This document shows positions 1 through 8,054 of a DNA stretch of 64,000 bases, piece by piece. The first letter of the stretch is position 1, and every line of letters begins with the position of its first letter. The translations under genes and the position numbers were made by a program. A model generated the notes under the pieces. The model saw only the letters and a list, made by a program, of their open reading frames with translations, did not search any database and was not told the DNA's origin. Source of the stretch: JACKGW01 sp964586025 (GTDB lineage Bacteria > Planctomycetota > PLA2 > JAEUHO01); the NCBI GenBank assembly GCA_964586025.1, contig CAZPGF010000001.1, positions 29,915 through 93,914 of the forward strand, given 5' to 3'.

Positions 1-188
1 ACCACGTCGCGCACGACGGCGTAGGCGCCGAGCGCGATGTCTGCCGTCACGTGGCCGCCGGCCGCCGCCAGGCCCGGGACCGAGAGCCACACATGGACGG
101 GCGACTCGCGGCGCTCGACGTCGAAGCTCTTCGAGCAGGAGCCGGCGAGGATCGCCAGGAAGAGGAGCAGGGGTGCCGGCCGCCTCAT
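1..188 (-). CDS. Putative lipoprotein, N-terminal part (runs off window)
   Basis: The first 62 codons of a minus-strand gene lie here; the rest is beyond the window edge. The product starts MRRPAPLLLFLAILAGSC. A twin-arginine-containing n-region is followed by a hydrophobic stretch and a lipobox-like LAGSC with Cys18 as the probable lipidation site. After the cysteine come a polar segment and a sequence that could open a beta-rich domain. The gene is divergent from pyrB, with 118 bp between the starts. No function can be assigned from the fragment. The export call is an inference from the signal sequence only. Confidence 0.6.
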   Translation of the reverse strand, partial: MRRPAPLLLFLAILAGSCSKSFDVERRESPVHVWLSVPGLAAAGGHVTADIALGAYAVVRDV

Positions 189-268
189 GAGGGAAGGCTA
201 CCGGAACGGCGCCGGGTTGCGACCCCCCGCGCACCGCGTGAACCGCTCGCGACACGCGGCGCGGGCGG

Positions 269-274
269 TAGACT
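269..274 (+). promoter_or_regulatory. Candidate -10 element for pyrB
   Basis: TAGACT fits the TAnnnT pattern of a sigma-70 -10 box and lies 32 nt before the pyrB ATG. A strong Shine-Dalgarno, GAGGAGGA at 291-298, sits 8 nt before the same ATG and fixes the start. No clear -35 box is visible. Confidence 0.4.
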
Positions 275-306
275 CGCGCCCCGCGGGCCCGAGGAGGACC
301 GGACGC

Positions 307-1290
307 ATGGCCGACCAGGCAGCGGCTTCGCTTGCCTTCCACGGCCGGAGCGTCGTTTCCAGCGAGGATGTCTCCCGCGACGACATCCTGCTGCTCCTCG
401 ATGTCGCGCGCGCGATGCAGCAGTGCGACGGGGGCGTCGGCCGAGGGTGGGGCGCGGTGCCCCACACCCTGGCCGGCCGCGTGCTCGGGCTCCTGTTCTT
501 CGAACCGTCCACGCGCACGCGCCTCAGCTTCGAGAGCGCCATGCTGCGACTCGGCGGCACCGCCATCGGCTTCGCCGACGCGCGCATGTCATCGCTCTCG
601 AAGGGCGAGAGCCTGCTCGACACGATTCGCGTCGTCGAAGGCTACTGCGACGCGATCGTGTTGCGCCACCCGCGGGAGGGCGCCGCGCGGCTCGCCGCCG
701 AGACCGCGCACGTCCCCGTGATCAACGGCGGTGACGGCAGCAACCAGCATCCGACGCAAACGCTGCTCGACCTCTTCACCATGCGTGAGGCGACCGGACG
801 GCTCGACGGCCTCCGCATCGCGTTCCTCGGTGACCTGCGCTACGGACGCACCGTCCACAGCCTGGCGTCCGCGCTCTGCCACTTCGATGTCGAGCTCTCC
901 TTCGTGGCTCCGGACGGCCTGCGCATTCCCTCCCAGTTGCGCGAACAGGTTGCCGCCCGCGGTCGTCTCGGACGCGAGGTGGAGCAGCTCGAACGACTGC
1001 CGCCGATCGACGTGCTCTACGTCACGCGGATCCAGAAGGAACGGTTCCCGGATCCTCTGGAGTACGAGCGGGTCCGCGACGCGTACCGCGTGGATCGCGC
1101 CGCCCTCGAGCCGTTCGGCGACGACCTGAAGGTGCTCCATCCGTTGCCTCGTGTGAACGAGGTGTCGCCGGACGTCGATGACCATCCCGGCGCGCTCTAC
1201 TTCCAGCAGACCCGCAACGGCGTCGCGGTGAGGATGGCGCTCTTGCACCTCATCCTGGGCGGGGCGCCGGAGGCGATCGCTCATGTCTGA
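307..1290 (+). CDS. pyrB: Aspartate carbamoyltransferase, catalytic chain
   Basis: PyrB condenses carbamoyl phosphate with L-aspartate to carbamoyl aspartate, the committed step of pyrimidine synthesis in the cytosol. The 327-residue product has the carbamoyl-phosphate motif FEPSTRTR (STRTR at 68-72), the mobile loop LSKGES (97-102), HPTQTLLDLFT (148-158) and HPLPRVNEV (278-286), in the order seen in the family. The frame stays open upstream to position 37, but ATG 307 is preferred because GAGGAGGA lies 8 nt upstream and because the length then matches the family. It overlaps pyrI by 8 nt, so the two chains are probably made in a coupled ratio. Confidence 0.97.
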   Translation: MADQAAASLAFHGRSVVSSEDVSRDDILLLLDVARAMQQCDGGVGRGWGAVPHTLAGRVLGLLFFEPSTRTRLSFESAMLRLGGTAIGFADARMSSLSKGESLLDTIRVVEGYCDAIVLRHPREGAARLAAETAHVPVINGGDGSNQHPTQTLLDLFTMREATGRLDGLRIAFLGDLRYGRTVHSLASALCHFDVELSFVAPDGLRIPSQLREQVAARGRLGREVEQLERLPPIDVLYVTRIQKERFPDPLEYERVRDAYRVDRAALEPFGDDLKVLHPLPRVNEVSPDVDDHPGALYFQQTRNGVAVRMALLHLILGGAPEAIAHV

Positions 1291-1726
1291 ACACGCGACG
1301 ATGCGCGGGCCGAAGGACTTCCGCCTGGTCGATGGGACGGTGATCGACCACCTGCCCGCCGGGACCGCCAGCGAGGCACTGCGTCTGCTCGGGCTGCCCC
1401 GGGACGGGGCGGTCACGATCGGGATGAACGTCCCGAGCCAGCGGATCGGTCGCAAGGACATCGTCCGGGTCGAAGGGCTCTACCTGTCGAAGGGCGAACT
1501 CGATCGCCTGTCGCTGCTGGGGACCAGCGTCACGGTCAGCATCGTGCAGGGCGGCGACGTGACGTCGAAGACCGAACTGACCGTGCCCGAGCGTCTCATC
1601 GGCGTGCTCACGTGCCGCAATCCGACCTGCATCACGAATGACGAGCGCGTGCCGTCGGTGTTCGTGCGACTCCCCGGCACCCCGATCCGCCTGCGCTGCC
1701 ACTACTGCGAGCGCGTCGTCAGTTGA
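1283..1726 (+). CDS. pyrI: Aspartate carbamoyltransferase, regulatory chain
   Basis: PyrI binds nucleotide effectors (ATP, CTP) and links PyrB trimers in the allosteric holoenzyme. The 147-residue product shows the nucleotide-binding N-terminal domain pattern (DGTVIDHLPAG, then IGMNVPS and GRKDIVRVEG) and a C-terminal zinc site made by Cys111, Cys116, Cys139 and Cys142 (CRNPTC and CHYC). All four ligands are present. The gene begins inside the last codons of pyrB. Its own 3' end overlaps the convergent hydrolase gene by 8 nt. Feedback control by nucleotides is expected from the family, not shown by this sequence. Confidence 0.96.
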   Translation: MSEHATMRGPKDFRLVDGTVIDHLPAGTASEALRLLGLPRDGAVTIGMNVPSQRIGRKDIVRVEGLYLSKGELDRLSLLGTSVTVSIVQGGDVTSKTELTVPERLIGVLTCRNPTCITNDERVPSVFVRLPGTPIRLRCHYCERVVS

Positions 1727-2444
1727 CCCGCGGCGCGAGGCGCGCGAGCGCGCGGTCGATCGCCGGAACGAAGCTCGCCGCATCGAGCGTGCCCGCACCC
1801 GGGTGACGCGAGAAGAAGTGATTCAGATCCGCCAGGACGTCGAGCTGCGCATGCTGCGGGAGCGCGGCACGCAACTCCTCGGGAGGCGACACGACATCGT
1901 TCTCTCCGACGAGCACGACGGTCGGCGGGCGCAGCGCGCCGAGGGAGCGGGCCACGTCCGGATCGTAGGCGGCGTCGCTGACCGGACGACCGAGCAGCAG
2001 ATTGCCGAAGTCGCGCGACGTTCGCGGCACGCGTGTCGCCGGCGCGAGCAGGAGCAACCCGTCGAAGGCCGGCGTGCGCGCATCGCCCGACGCGAGGAGC
2101 GACGCGAGCACACGCGCGCCGTAGGAGAACCCGCCCGCGAGGCGGACGCCGAGGCCCGCCCGGCGCGCCGCTTCGTCGGCGGCGCGGCGCCAGTCCTCGA
2201 AGTGGCCTTCGAGGTCGCCGTCGCTTCCCTCGCTCGCGCGGACGCCGCGGAAGTCGAAGCGCAGCGCCAGCAGGCCCGCCCGCGAGGCGCGCTCCGCGGT
2301 CGTCACCACGATCGGATGGTCCATGTGCCCGCCGTGGCGGGGATGGGGGTGCGCGACGACGAGGCTGCCGCGCGACGGGCCGTCCGGAAGGTGCACCCGC
2401 GCGTCGAGTCGGTGGACTCCCGAGGCGATCGTCAGCTCGATCAC
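1719..2444 (-). CDS. Alpha/beta hydrolase, dienelactone-hydrolase-like
   Basis: This 241-residue protein has the alpha/beta hydrolase layout: an oxyanion-type motif AHPHPRHGGHMDHP near residues 31-44, the nucleophile elbow GFSYGA (Ser107), an acid in GENDVVSP (Asp183) and a histidine in LNHFF (His209). The HPHP..GG motif is typical of small bacterial hydrolases of the YfhR/dienelactone type; the substrate is unknown. There is no signal peptide, so it should act in the cytosol. The GTG start overlaps the parA stop as GTGA, so the two minus-strand genes are probably translationally coupled. Confidence 0.85.
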   Translation of the reverse strand: MIELTIASGVHRLDARVHLPDGPSRGSLVVAHPHPRHGGHMDHPIVVTTAERASRAGLLALRFDFRGVRASEGSDGDLEGHFEDWRRAADEAARRAGLGVRLAGGFSYGARVLASLLASGDARTPAFDGLLLLAPATRVPRTSRDFGNLLLGRPVSDAAYDPDVARSLGALRPPTVVLVGENDVVSPPEELRAALPQHAQLDVLADLNHFFSRHPGAGTLDAASFVPAIDRALARLAPRVN

Positions 2445-3256
2445 TCCGGCGCGGGCTCGGGGTCGAGTTCGGCGGCGAGCGCCGCGTAGTCCTCAGCGCC
2501 CGCCGAGTTCGGTTCGTACGCGAAGATGTGGTCCTGGTAGCCGGGGGCCTCGGCGAGACGCACGTTCTGGCGGATCCGCGTGCGGAGCAACCGATCGCCG
2601 TAGTGCGAACGCACCTCCTGGATCACCTCGCGCGCGAGCTTCGTCACGGGGTTCACGAGCGTCGGCAGGATGCCCAGGATCTCGATCCGCGGATTGACGT
2701 GCTCGCGGACCATCTGGACGATGCGATCCAGTTGACCGAGACCACGCATCGCGAAGTATTCCGTCTGGACCGTGATCAAGACATGCCCGGCCGCCGCCAT
2801 GGCGTTCAGCGAAAGCAGGCCGAGGCTCGGCGGGCAGTCGATCAGCACCCAGTCGTAGCGGTCGTCGCCGAGCGCGGCGAGCGCGCGCGAGAGCCGCAAC
2901 TCGCGGCCCAGTTCCCCGGCGAGTTCCTGCTCGGTCGCGGCGAGGTCGGGATGGGACGGGACGACGGCCAACCCCGGCGTCGGCGTCGCGACGGTCGCCT
3001 CGTCCACCGTGGCGTCCCCGAGCAACACCTCGTACACGGTCGCCTTCGCGGCGGCGGCATCGATCCCGAGATGGTCGGTGAGGTTGCCTTGGGGATCCGC
3101 GTCGATGAGCAGCACGCGTCGCCCGCGGAGCGCGAGCGCGGCGCCGAGGTTGACCGCCGTGGTGGTCTTCCCCACGCCGCCCTTCTGATTCAGGATTGCC
3201 GTGACCCGCACCCGGGGAGCGTACCCACCCGCTCCAGGGATTGGCGGAAGTGTCAT
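2441..3256 (-). CDS. ParA/Soj-family ATPase (orphan)
   Basis: The protein is a ParA-type ATPase that normally segregates chromosomes, plasmids or large complexes together with a ParB-like partner. The deviant Walker A KGGVGKTT is at residues 25-32, LLIDADPQGNL is the A-prime region, and VLIDCPPSLG is Walker B. The 271-residue length suits the Soj class. The first 14-16 residues precede the usual family start, so a GTG at codon 15 or 17 is an alternative start. No parB lies next to it: the downstream neighbour is the hydrolase gene, which overlaps by 4 nt. The cargo is therefore unknown; it may be the chromosome with parB elsewhere. Confidence 0.9.
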   Translation of the reverse strand: MTLPPIPGAGGYAPRVRVTAILNQKGGVGKTTTAVNLGAALALRGRRVLLIDADPQGNLTDHLGIDAAAAKATVYEVLLGDATVDEATVATPTPGLAVVPSHPDLAATEQELAGELGRELRLSRALAALGDDRYDWVLIDCPPSLGLLSLNAMAAAGHVLITVQTEYFAMRGLGQLDRIVQMVREHVNPRIEILGILPTLVNPVTKLAREVIQEVRSHYGDRLLRTRIRQNVRLAEAPGYQDHIFAYEPNSAGAEDYAALAAELDPEPAPE

Positions 3257-3368
3257 GGCCGGGCTCCGCTCCGGGGGCGTCGAGCGCCCGGCGGCGAACG
3301 CGAAGGGAAGGGATGCCCTCGGCGGATTGAGTCGTCAGGGGTCCTGCGGCAGGAGCGCCGGGCCTGAT

Positions 3369-3402
3369 CGCCCCCGATCTGCGAAGCCGTTCCTCCGCAA
3401 GG
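3369..3402 (-). repeat. Intergenic repeat copy A (truD-parA gap)
   Basis: Read on the minus strand, this 34-nt segment begins CCTTGCGGA and continues with CGGCTTCGCAGATCGGGGGC. It matches 31 of 34 bases with a segment at 63936-63969. Differences are confined to four bases between the two conserved blocks. It lies in the 169-bp gap downstream of the truD stop and upstream of parA, in the same sense as truD. TTGCG and CGCAG can pair across a 12-nt loop, so a structured RNA is possible. Nothing else recognisable is in the gap. Confidence 0.65.
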
Positions 3403-3425
3403 CCCAAGCCCCCGTGTACGACCAC

Positions 3426-4607
3426 TCAGGCGGACAGGAGGTCGAGGAGAACCGTCGCAAAGCTGCCCGGCGGTAGGACGAACCGTGCGATCACGTCGTG
3501 CGGCCCCGCGCGTACCAGCGACGCCTCGCGGACCGGCACGACGAGCGGGCGACGCAGGCCCGGACTGCGCACGAAGGGATTGCGCCACACCGCCGGATCG
3601 TCGCCCTCGGCCTCGAGGATCGCGGCCTCGAGGCTGCCCGGCTCGCCATGGGGTCCCCGCAGGCCGAACCCGGGAAGCGGGCCGGTCGGCACGTACCGCC
3701 CCGGTTCAGCCGGGGCATCGGCGCGGGCCGTGACCATGGCGCCGTCCTTGCCGAGCCAGGCGATGTCGCCCTCCAGCACCCGATTCCACGTCCCGGCGGC
3801 GATCCGCTCGTCAAGGACGCGGTTGAACAGGTAGCTCTGCCAGGCGGAGACCCAGATCCTCCGGCGGCTCTTCTCCACCGATTCGATCCACGACGCGGCG
3901 TCGCCGCCGCGCGCGCGATGCGACAGCGCGCGCTTCTCCAGCCGGTGCCGGATCGGCATCTGCTCGGCGGCGATCTCGAACTCGCCCCGGTCGAACGCCG
4001 CACGGGCCGCGCGCACGTCGGTGTCGTGCTCGAGCGGCGAGGGCGTGCCGACCACGCGTGCGAGCATCCCCTCGTAGTCCCCGTGGACGAGCGAGCGGCC
4101 GACCAGGTGGCCGTCGAGGCGGGTGCCGAAGCGCTGTCCGCCGTAGGCGTTCGGCATCCCTTCGCGGACGATCCGTTCGAGACACCGTCGAGCGCGCTCG
4201 AAGGCATCGGTGCGGATGTCGCGAATACGGATCGTGAAGCGGTTTCCGAGCAGATGGCCGATCTTCAGCGGTGCGTCGTGTCGCGCCGCCGAGAGCACGC
4301 GCCACCGGGGCGTGACGCATCGCGCGAGCCGATCCGGCGAGACCTTCGGGATCGTCAGGTACTGCGTCGTGACCGCGCGGCTGTCCTTCAGCCCGGCGTA
4401 TCCGATGGTCCGCTCGCTGACGCGCGCCGCCTTGCTGACGAAGAGCAGCGCGTCGAACGTGCTCGTGAGGCGCTTCTCGATCTGGACGAGGGCGTAGCGG
4501 CCCGCGCCCGTGGCGCGGGCCAACGGGATCTCCTCGACGCGGAAGTCCTCGGGCGCGACACGCAAACGCCCGCCGAGTCCGCCGCCGACGCCGGCGGGCC
4601 GGCGCAC
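3426..4607 (-). CDS. truD: tRNA pseudouridine(13) synthase TruD
   Basis: TruD converts U13 of tRNA-Glu to pseudouridine. The product has the family signature GYAGLKDSRAVTTQ with the catalytic Asp75, plus GNRFTIRIRD (about 121-130) and the motif NAYGGQRFGTR. The C-terminal half has the inserted TruD-type region with WQSYLFNRVL. The frame is open far upstream, but that part overlaps the previous gene. The GTG at 4607 gives 393 residues and a normal start ahead of RLRVAPEDFRVEE. No convincing Shine-Dalgarno decides it; a TTG slightly downstream is the alternative. It follows the secreted-protein gene by 59 nt on the same strand. Confidence 0.92.
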   Translation of the reverse strand: MRRPAGVGGGLGGRLRVAPEDFRVEEIPLARATGAGRYALVQIEKRLTSTFDALLFVSKAARVSERTIGYAGLKDSRAVTTQYLTIPKVSPDRLARCVTPRWRVLSAARHDAPLKIGHLLGNRFTIRIRDIRTDAFERARRCLERIVREGMPNAYGGQRFGTRLDGHLVGRSLVHGDYEGMLARVVGTPSPLEHDTDVRAARAAFDRGEFEIAAEQMPIRHRLEKRALSHRARGGDAASWIESVEKSRRRIWVSAWQSYLFNRVLDERIAAGTWNRVLEGDIAWLGKDGAMVTARADAPAEPGRYVPTGPLPGFGLRGPHGEPGSLEAAILEAEGDDPAVWRNPFVRSPGLRRPLVVPVREASLVRAGPHDVIARFVLPPGSFATVLLDLLSA

Positions 4608-4666
4608 GCGGTCGGGGCGTTCCGGCGTGACGCCGTCCGATGCGGACGTCGTCCGGTCGGCCGGGC

Positions 4667-6052
4667 CTACTCCCAGCGGTCCTTCCACTTCTTCTGCGGC
4701 ACGATGCGGATGGACTCGATCGTGGCGCGGATCGCGGCGCCGTACCGCATCCAGCCTTCGCCGTGGACGCTCACGTAGAGGAGGAAGTCGTGGCTGCCCG
4801 AGAGCCAACCGAACTTGACGACGGTCTGGTCGCCGACGCTCGGATGCTTGCCGCCGATGACCGAGCGGTAGGCCGGGCCCGGCACCTTGAAGTCGGGTCC
4901 GACGTTCTTCGACTTCGGTGAGTCGAGCATCTTGATCTTCTTCTCGAGCTCGCCGGACGACGCCTCCGGGTCGGGCTTGCGCCGCTTCTCGTCGGAGACG
5001 ACATGGCGCGTCGCCTCGATCAGGTCCGGAACGAGCAGGAAGGTCGATCCGTTGGCGACCGTCGTCGGCTTCTTCGGCCAGGGATGCACCCAGACGTCGC
5101 CGATTGGATGCGACTCGAGAAAGCTCTGATAGTGCTTGATGCCGACCTGTTCGGAGAGATTCACGCGAGCGACGTTGGCGACGTAGGGGATGGCCGAGAG
5201 GATGATCTGGTAGCCGCCGTACTGATCGGATGCCTCGAACTTGACCAGGGTCGACTCCTCGGAGTCGCTCACCTCGGCCAGGTGCGGGTGCTTGAGCAAG
5301 ACCAGCAGTTCCTTCTCGAACTCGTAGCGCTTCTCCTCGCCATCGCCGAGCGTCGCCCCGGCCGAGTCGCCGTCGGACGGAGGGCGTTCGGGGGGCTTCT
5401 CGGTCGCGTCGCTCGACTTCAACGCGTTCTGCGGGTCGAGGATCGTCAGCGCGTCGATCTCCATGAAGTCGAGGTCGGCACCGAGCGCCTCGGCGTCCTT
5501 CGCGGACGGCCATGCGTACATGCGCAGCAGGTAGACCCGCTTGTGGGCGAGCGCGACGAGCATGCGTCCCATGCACGTCCCCTCCTCGCCCGAAAGATTG
5601 TTCGCTTTGCCCTCGACGCGGAGCACGCGGCAGGGAATGTCGTCGTTCAGCGACTCCTCGCGCACGTCGACCGTGGGGGGGGTGCCGACGAAACGCGCGA
5701 GCAGGAAGGTGCGAATCGCCGCGTCGGCGGCCACCCCGTCGAGCGTCGCTCCTTCGGGCGCGGGCCGTATGGCGAGATGCAGGAGGCCGCCCTGACCGGA
5801 GCCCTTCGTACCGTCGAGCAACGTGTCGAGCCGGCGCTCCGCGGCGGTCACGATGCCGTGCTGCGCCCACGAGCTGTCCACCGGGAGGAGGCTCCAGCGC
5901 GCGGGGCTCTCCGGGACCTTCAGTTCGCACTTGTGCTGGTCGCCACCGGACCAGAGTTCGGCGCGGACCTCGCGAGGGCCTCCCGCGAGGAGCGACGCCG
6001 CGACGGCGACGGCGAGCAGCGAGGCGAGTCCCGACCGATTCAACGAGCCCAT
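4667..6052 (-). CDS. Secreted protein of unknown function (second of a pair)
   Basis: This 461-residue protein starts with a signal peptide (MGSLNRSG, a hydrophobic core, then cleavage near VRA-ELW). The mature part has no family that I recognise. A central acidic and proline-rich linker (about residues 235-260) divides it into two halves. It contains cysteines around HKCEL, IPCRVL and GTCMGR that could form disulfides outside the cytosol. Its ATG lies 13 nt inside the upstream gene, which also encodes a secreted protein of unknown function, so the pair is likely cotranslated and may work together. Confidence 0.75.
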   Translation of the reverse strand: MGSLNRSGLASLLAVAVAASLLAGGPREVRAELWSGGDQHKCELKVPESPARWSLLPVDSSWAQHGIVTAAERRLDTLLDGTKGSGQGGLLHLAIRPAPEGATLDGVAADAAIRTFLLARFVGTPPTVDVREESLNDDIPCRVLRVEGKANNLSGEEGTCMGRMLVALAHKRVYLLRMYAWPSAKDAEALGADLDFMEIDALTILDPQNALKSSDATEKPPERPPSDGDSAGATLGDGEEKRYEFEKELLVLLKHPHLAEVSDSEESTLVKFEASDQYGGYQIILSAIPYVANVARVNLSEQVGIKHYQSFLESHPIGDVWVHPWPKKPTTVANGSTFLLVPDLIEATRHVVSDEKRRKPDPEASSGELEKKIKMLDSPKSKNVGPDFKVPGPAYRSVIGGKHPSVGDQTVVKFGWLSGSHDFLLYVSVHGEGWMRYGAAIRATIESIRIVPQKKWKDRWE

Positions 6053-7914
6053 GCGAAACCCTTCTTCACGGAGTTCACCAGGTCCTTCACGCCCTTGTCG
6101 GCGGGGTTGCCGCCGATCTGGAGGCGCACCCAGTACGTCGTCTGCTTGTGCTTGAAGACGTAGCCTTCCTCGACGTACGGAACGTCCTTGAAGCGCGCCG
6201 TGAACTCGTACTTCAGTCCCTTCTCGCCCTCGAATGCGCCTTGGCGGTGGTACGGCGGCTTTCCGGACTTCGAGCACTTCGCGGTGTCGCCGAGTCCCGC
6301 GAGCCACGCCTTCGCATGGTCGTCGATGATCGACTCGGGCTCCTTTCGCTCGTTCTGCAATCGGGCGGCCGCCTCCGCCCAGATCGAGAAGTAGACGTAC
6401 CCCTGGCCGTCCGGCGTTCGCCCCTCGATCGCCATCTGCAATCCCTGCGACTTGGGCTGCGCGAGCGCGAGTTGGGCAAATGCCTTGGATTTCTTGAACG
6501 TCCAGCCGTCGGTCTCGGTGTAGCCGCCGAGGCTGGAGGCCGTACGAGGCGCCCACGAGAACCCGGGCAGCGCGAGCTGGGTCTCCTCGCCGAGTCCGAT
6601 GCCCCGCGATCCCGTGAACGTGGCGAGCCCGTCCGTCGGAACCAGCGGCCCGGCGACGAAGTCGGTGGCCTCGATGAACCGCACGCCCTTCATCAGCTCG
6701 GCGAGGGGTCGTCCGAACGTCCGCGTGCGGTCCTTCTCGTATCCCTCGATCGTGAAGATCCAGCGGTAGAGCCAGCCGCGCAACACCGTTTCGATGAAGA
6801 CGGCCGATGCGGTCCGGCCGTCGGCGCGCGTGCCCTCGCGTGTGACCATGATCGCCTTGCCGTTCCCGAGGTCGATCGGGCGGATCTGGGACCCGGTGCT
6901 GGCGACCTCGGAGAATCCGTAGATCTCCGGGATCAGGCGGTCGAACTCGGGCGAACGGACGAAGTCGGCCGGATCGTGCTGCCCGGCGAGCTCGAACAGG
7001 ACGAGATAGCCCTGAAGGACGTTGGACTTCGGCGCGTCCTCGGGGTCGAACTCACCCTTGGTTCGCTCGACGCTCGCCATGACGTGGACGACCGGGGAGA
7101 TGGAGGTCCTGTTGCCGTCCCGCTGGAACGCGTTCTTGATGTCGCGGATCGGCGACCGCCAGGAGAAGGGCCCGTTCGCAGGAAGGGTCCACTCCAGGTT
7201 GTAGCCGGTGAAGGTCAGTTTGTTGCCCTCGCGGACCGGCCCGTCGGCCGGCCACGGCTCCTGGTCCGACGCACCGTCGTCCCGCTGCTCCGATCGCGGC
7301 GCGGAGCCGGCCTCGGTGAACGTCTCGGTGACGGTCTTCGTGCCGCCGCCCTTGATCAGCTGGAACCCGTCCCGAAGGGCGTTCAACTCGTCCAGGCGCG
7401 TCTCGTGCACGTCGTTCTGGATCAACAGGATCAGGTGGTAGAAGGTGCCGTCACGCTCGATCGCATACCCGCGAATCTGGATCGACGTGTCGTGTTTGGT
7501 CTCGCCCGCGAGGATGACGACCTGACCATCGATCCCGGCCAGCACCGTGGGGCGGCGCACGGTCGTTCGGACGCCGGCCGAAGCGAACGCCGCGAGCGAG
7601 GAGCGCATCTCCTCGATCCGCTCGTCGACCGAGAGCCCGCCGGTCGGGCTCGACGTGCCGATCGCGACGACGTTCTTGTCGTCCGACACGGCGCGTGCGA
7701 ACGAACCTGCGTCCTTGTCGATGGAAGACAGTTCCTGCCACGTGTACTCGAAGTTGGGCAGGGTCCAGCGCACGTTGGCGCCGGGGTAGGAGGCGGTCAG
7801 ATCGTCGGCGGCGCCGACGACGCCGTGCCCGGTGGCGAACACCAACGCAAGAACCAAGAGCGGTCGCAAGACGGCGCGGGACGCTCGGGCGGGAGGACGA
7901 GGGGAAGGGGACAT
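6040..7914 (-). CDS. Secreted protein of unknown function (first of a pair)
   Basis: The 624-residue product has a signal peptide at MSPSPRPPARAS followed by a Leu/Ala-rich core and VVGAADD. ATG 7914 is preferred to an upstream ATG because GAGGAG lies about 12 nt before it and because it leads directly into the signal peptide. The mature protein is rich in beta-type segments and seems to contain three similar units, each with a WTLP or LPGFSW type strand (for example VRWTLPNFEYTW, LEWTLPANGPFSW, LALPGFSWAP). No enzyme motif is visible. It overlaps the next secreted protein gene by 13 nt. Confidence 0.75.
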   Translation of the reverse strand: MSPSPRPPARASRAVLRPLLVLALVFATGHGVVGAADDLTASYPGANVRWTLPNFEYTWQELSSIDKDAGSFARAVSDDKNVVAIGTSSPTGGLSVDERIEEMRSSLAAFASAGVRTTVRRPTVLAGIDGQVVILAGETKHDTSIQIRGYAIERDGTFYHLILLIQNDVHETRLDELNALRDGFQLIKGGGTKTVTETFTEAGSAPRSEQRDDGASDQEPWPADGPVREGNKLTFTGYNLEWTLPANGPFSWRSPIRDIKNAFQRDGNRTSISPVVHVMASVERTKGEFDPEDAPKSNVLQGYLVLFELAGQHDPADFVRSPEFDRLIPEIYGFSEVASTGSQIRPIDLGNGKAIMVTREGTRADGRTASAVFIETVLRGWLYRWIFTIEGYEKDRTRTFGRPLAELMKGVRFIEATDFVAGPLVPTDGLATFTGSRGIGLGEETQLALPGFSWAPRTASSLGGYTETDGWTFKKSKAFAQLALAQPKSQGLQMAIEGRTPDGQGYVYFSIWAEAAARLQNERKEPESIIDDHAKAWLAGLGDTAKCSKSGKPPYHRQGAFEGEKGLKYEFTARFKDVPYVEEGYVFKHKQTTYWVRLQIGGNPADKGVKDLVNSVKKGFAWAR

Positions 7915-7966
7915 GCGGGAACGCGCTCCTCTCGGCGGGTGACCTCGGCGGCGGAAGGCGCCGCCC

Positions 7967-7972
7967 ATGGTA
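7967..7972 (-). promoter_or_regulatory. Candidate -10 element for the 7914 gene
   Basis: On the minus strand TACCAT fits TAnnnT and lies 52 nt before ATG 7914. It follows directly after the GC-rich hairpin at 7978-7997. The -35 box is not obvious. Confidence 0.3.
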
Positions 7973-7977
7973 GCGAA

Positions 7978-7997
7978 CGCCGGCCCACGAGCCGGCG
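7978..7997 (-). terminator. GC-rich hairpin after gyrA
   Basis: A perfect 7-bp inverted repeat, CGCCGGC and GCCGGCG, has a 6-nt loop. It lies about 60 nt downstream of the gyrA stop in the 140-bp gap. No T-run follows, so it is at best a non-canonical terminator or an mRNA-stabilising hairpin. Confidence 0.35.
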
Positions 7998-8054
7998 CAC
8001 GGGTCGGATGTTCCTCCGTCGCGGGGATCACCCCCGCCGGGTTCGTCCTGGGGG

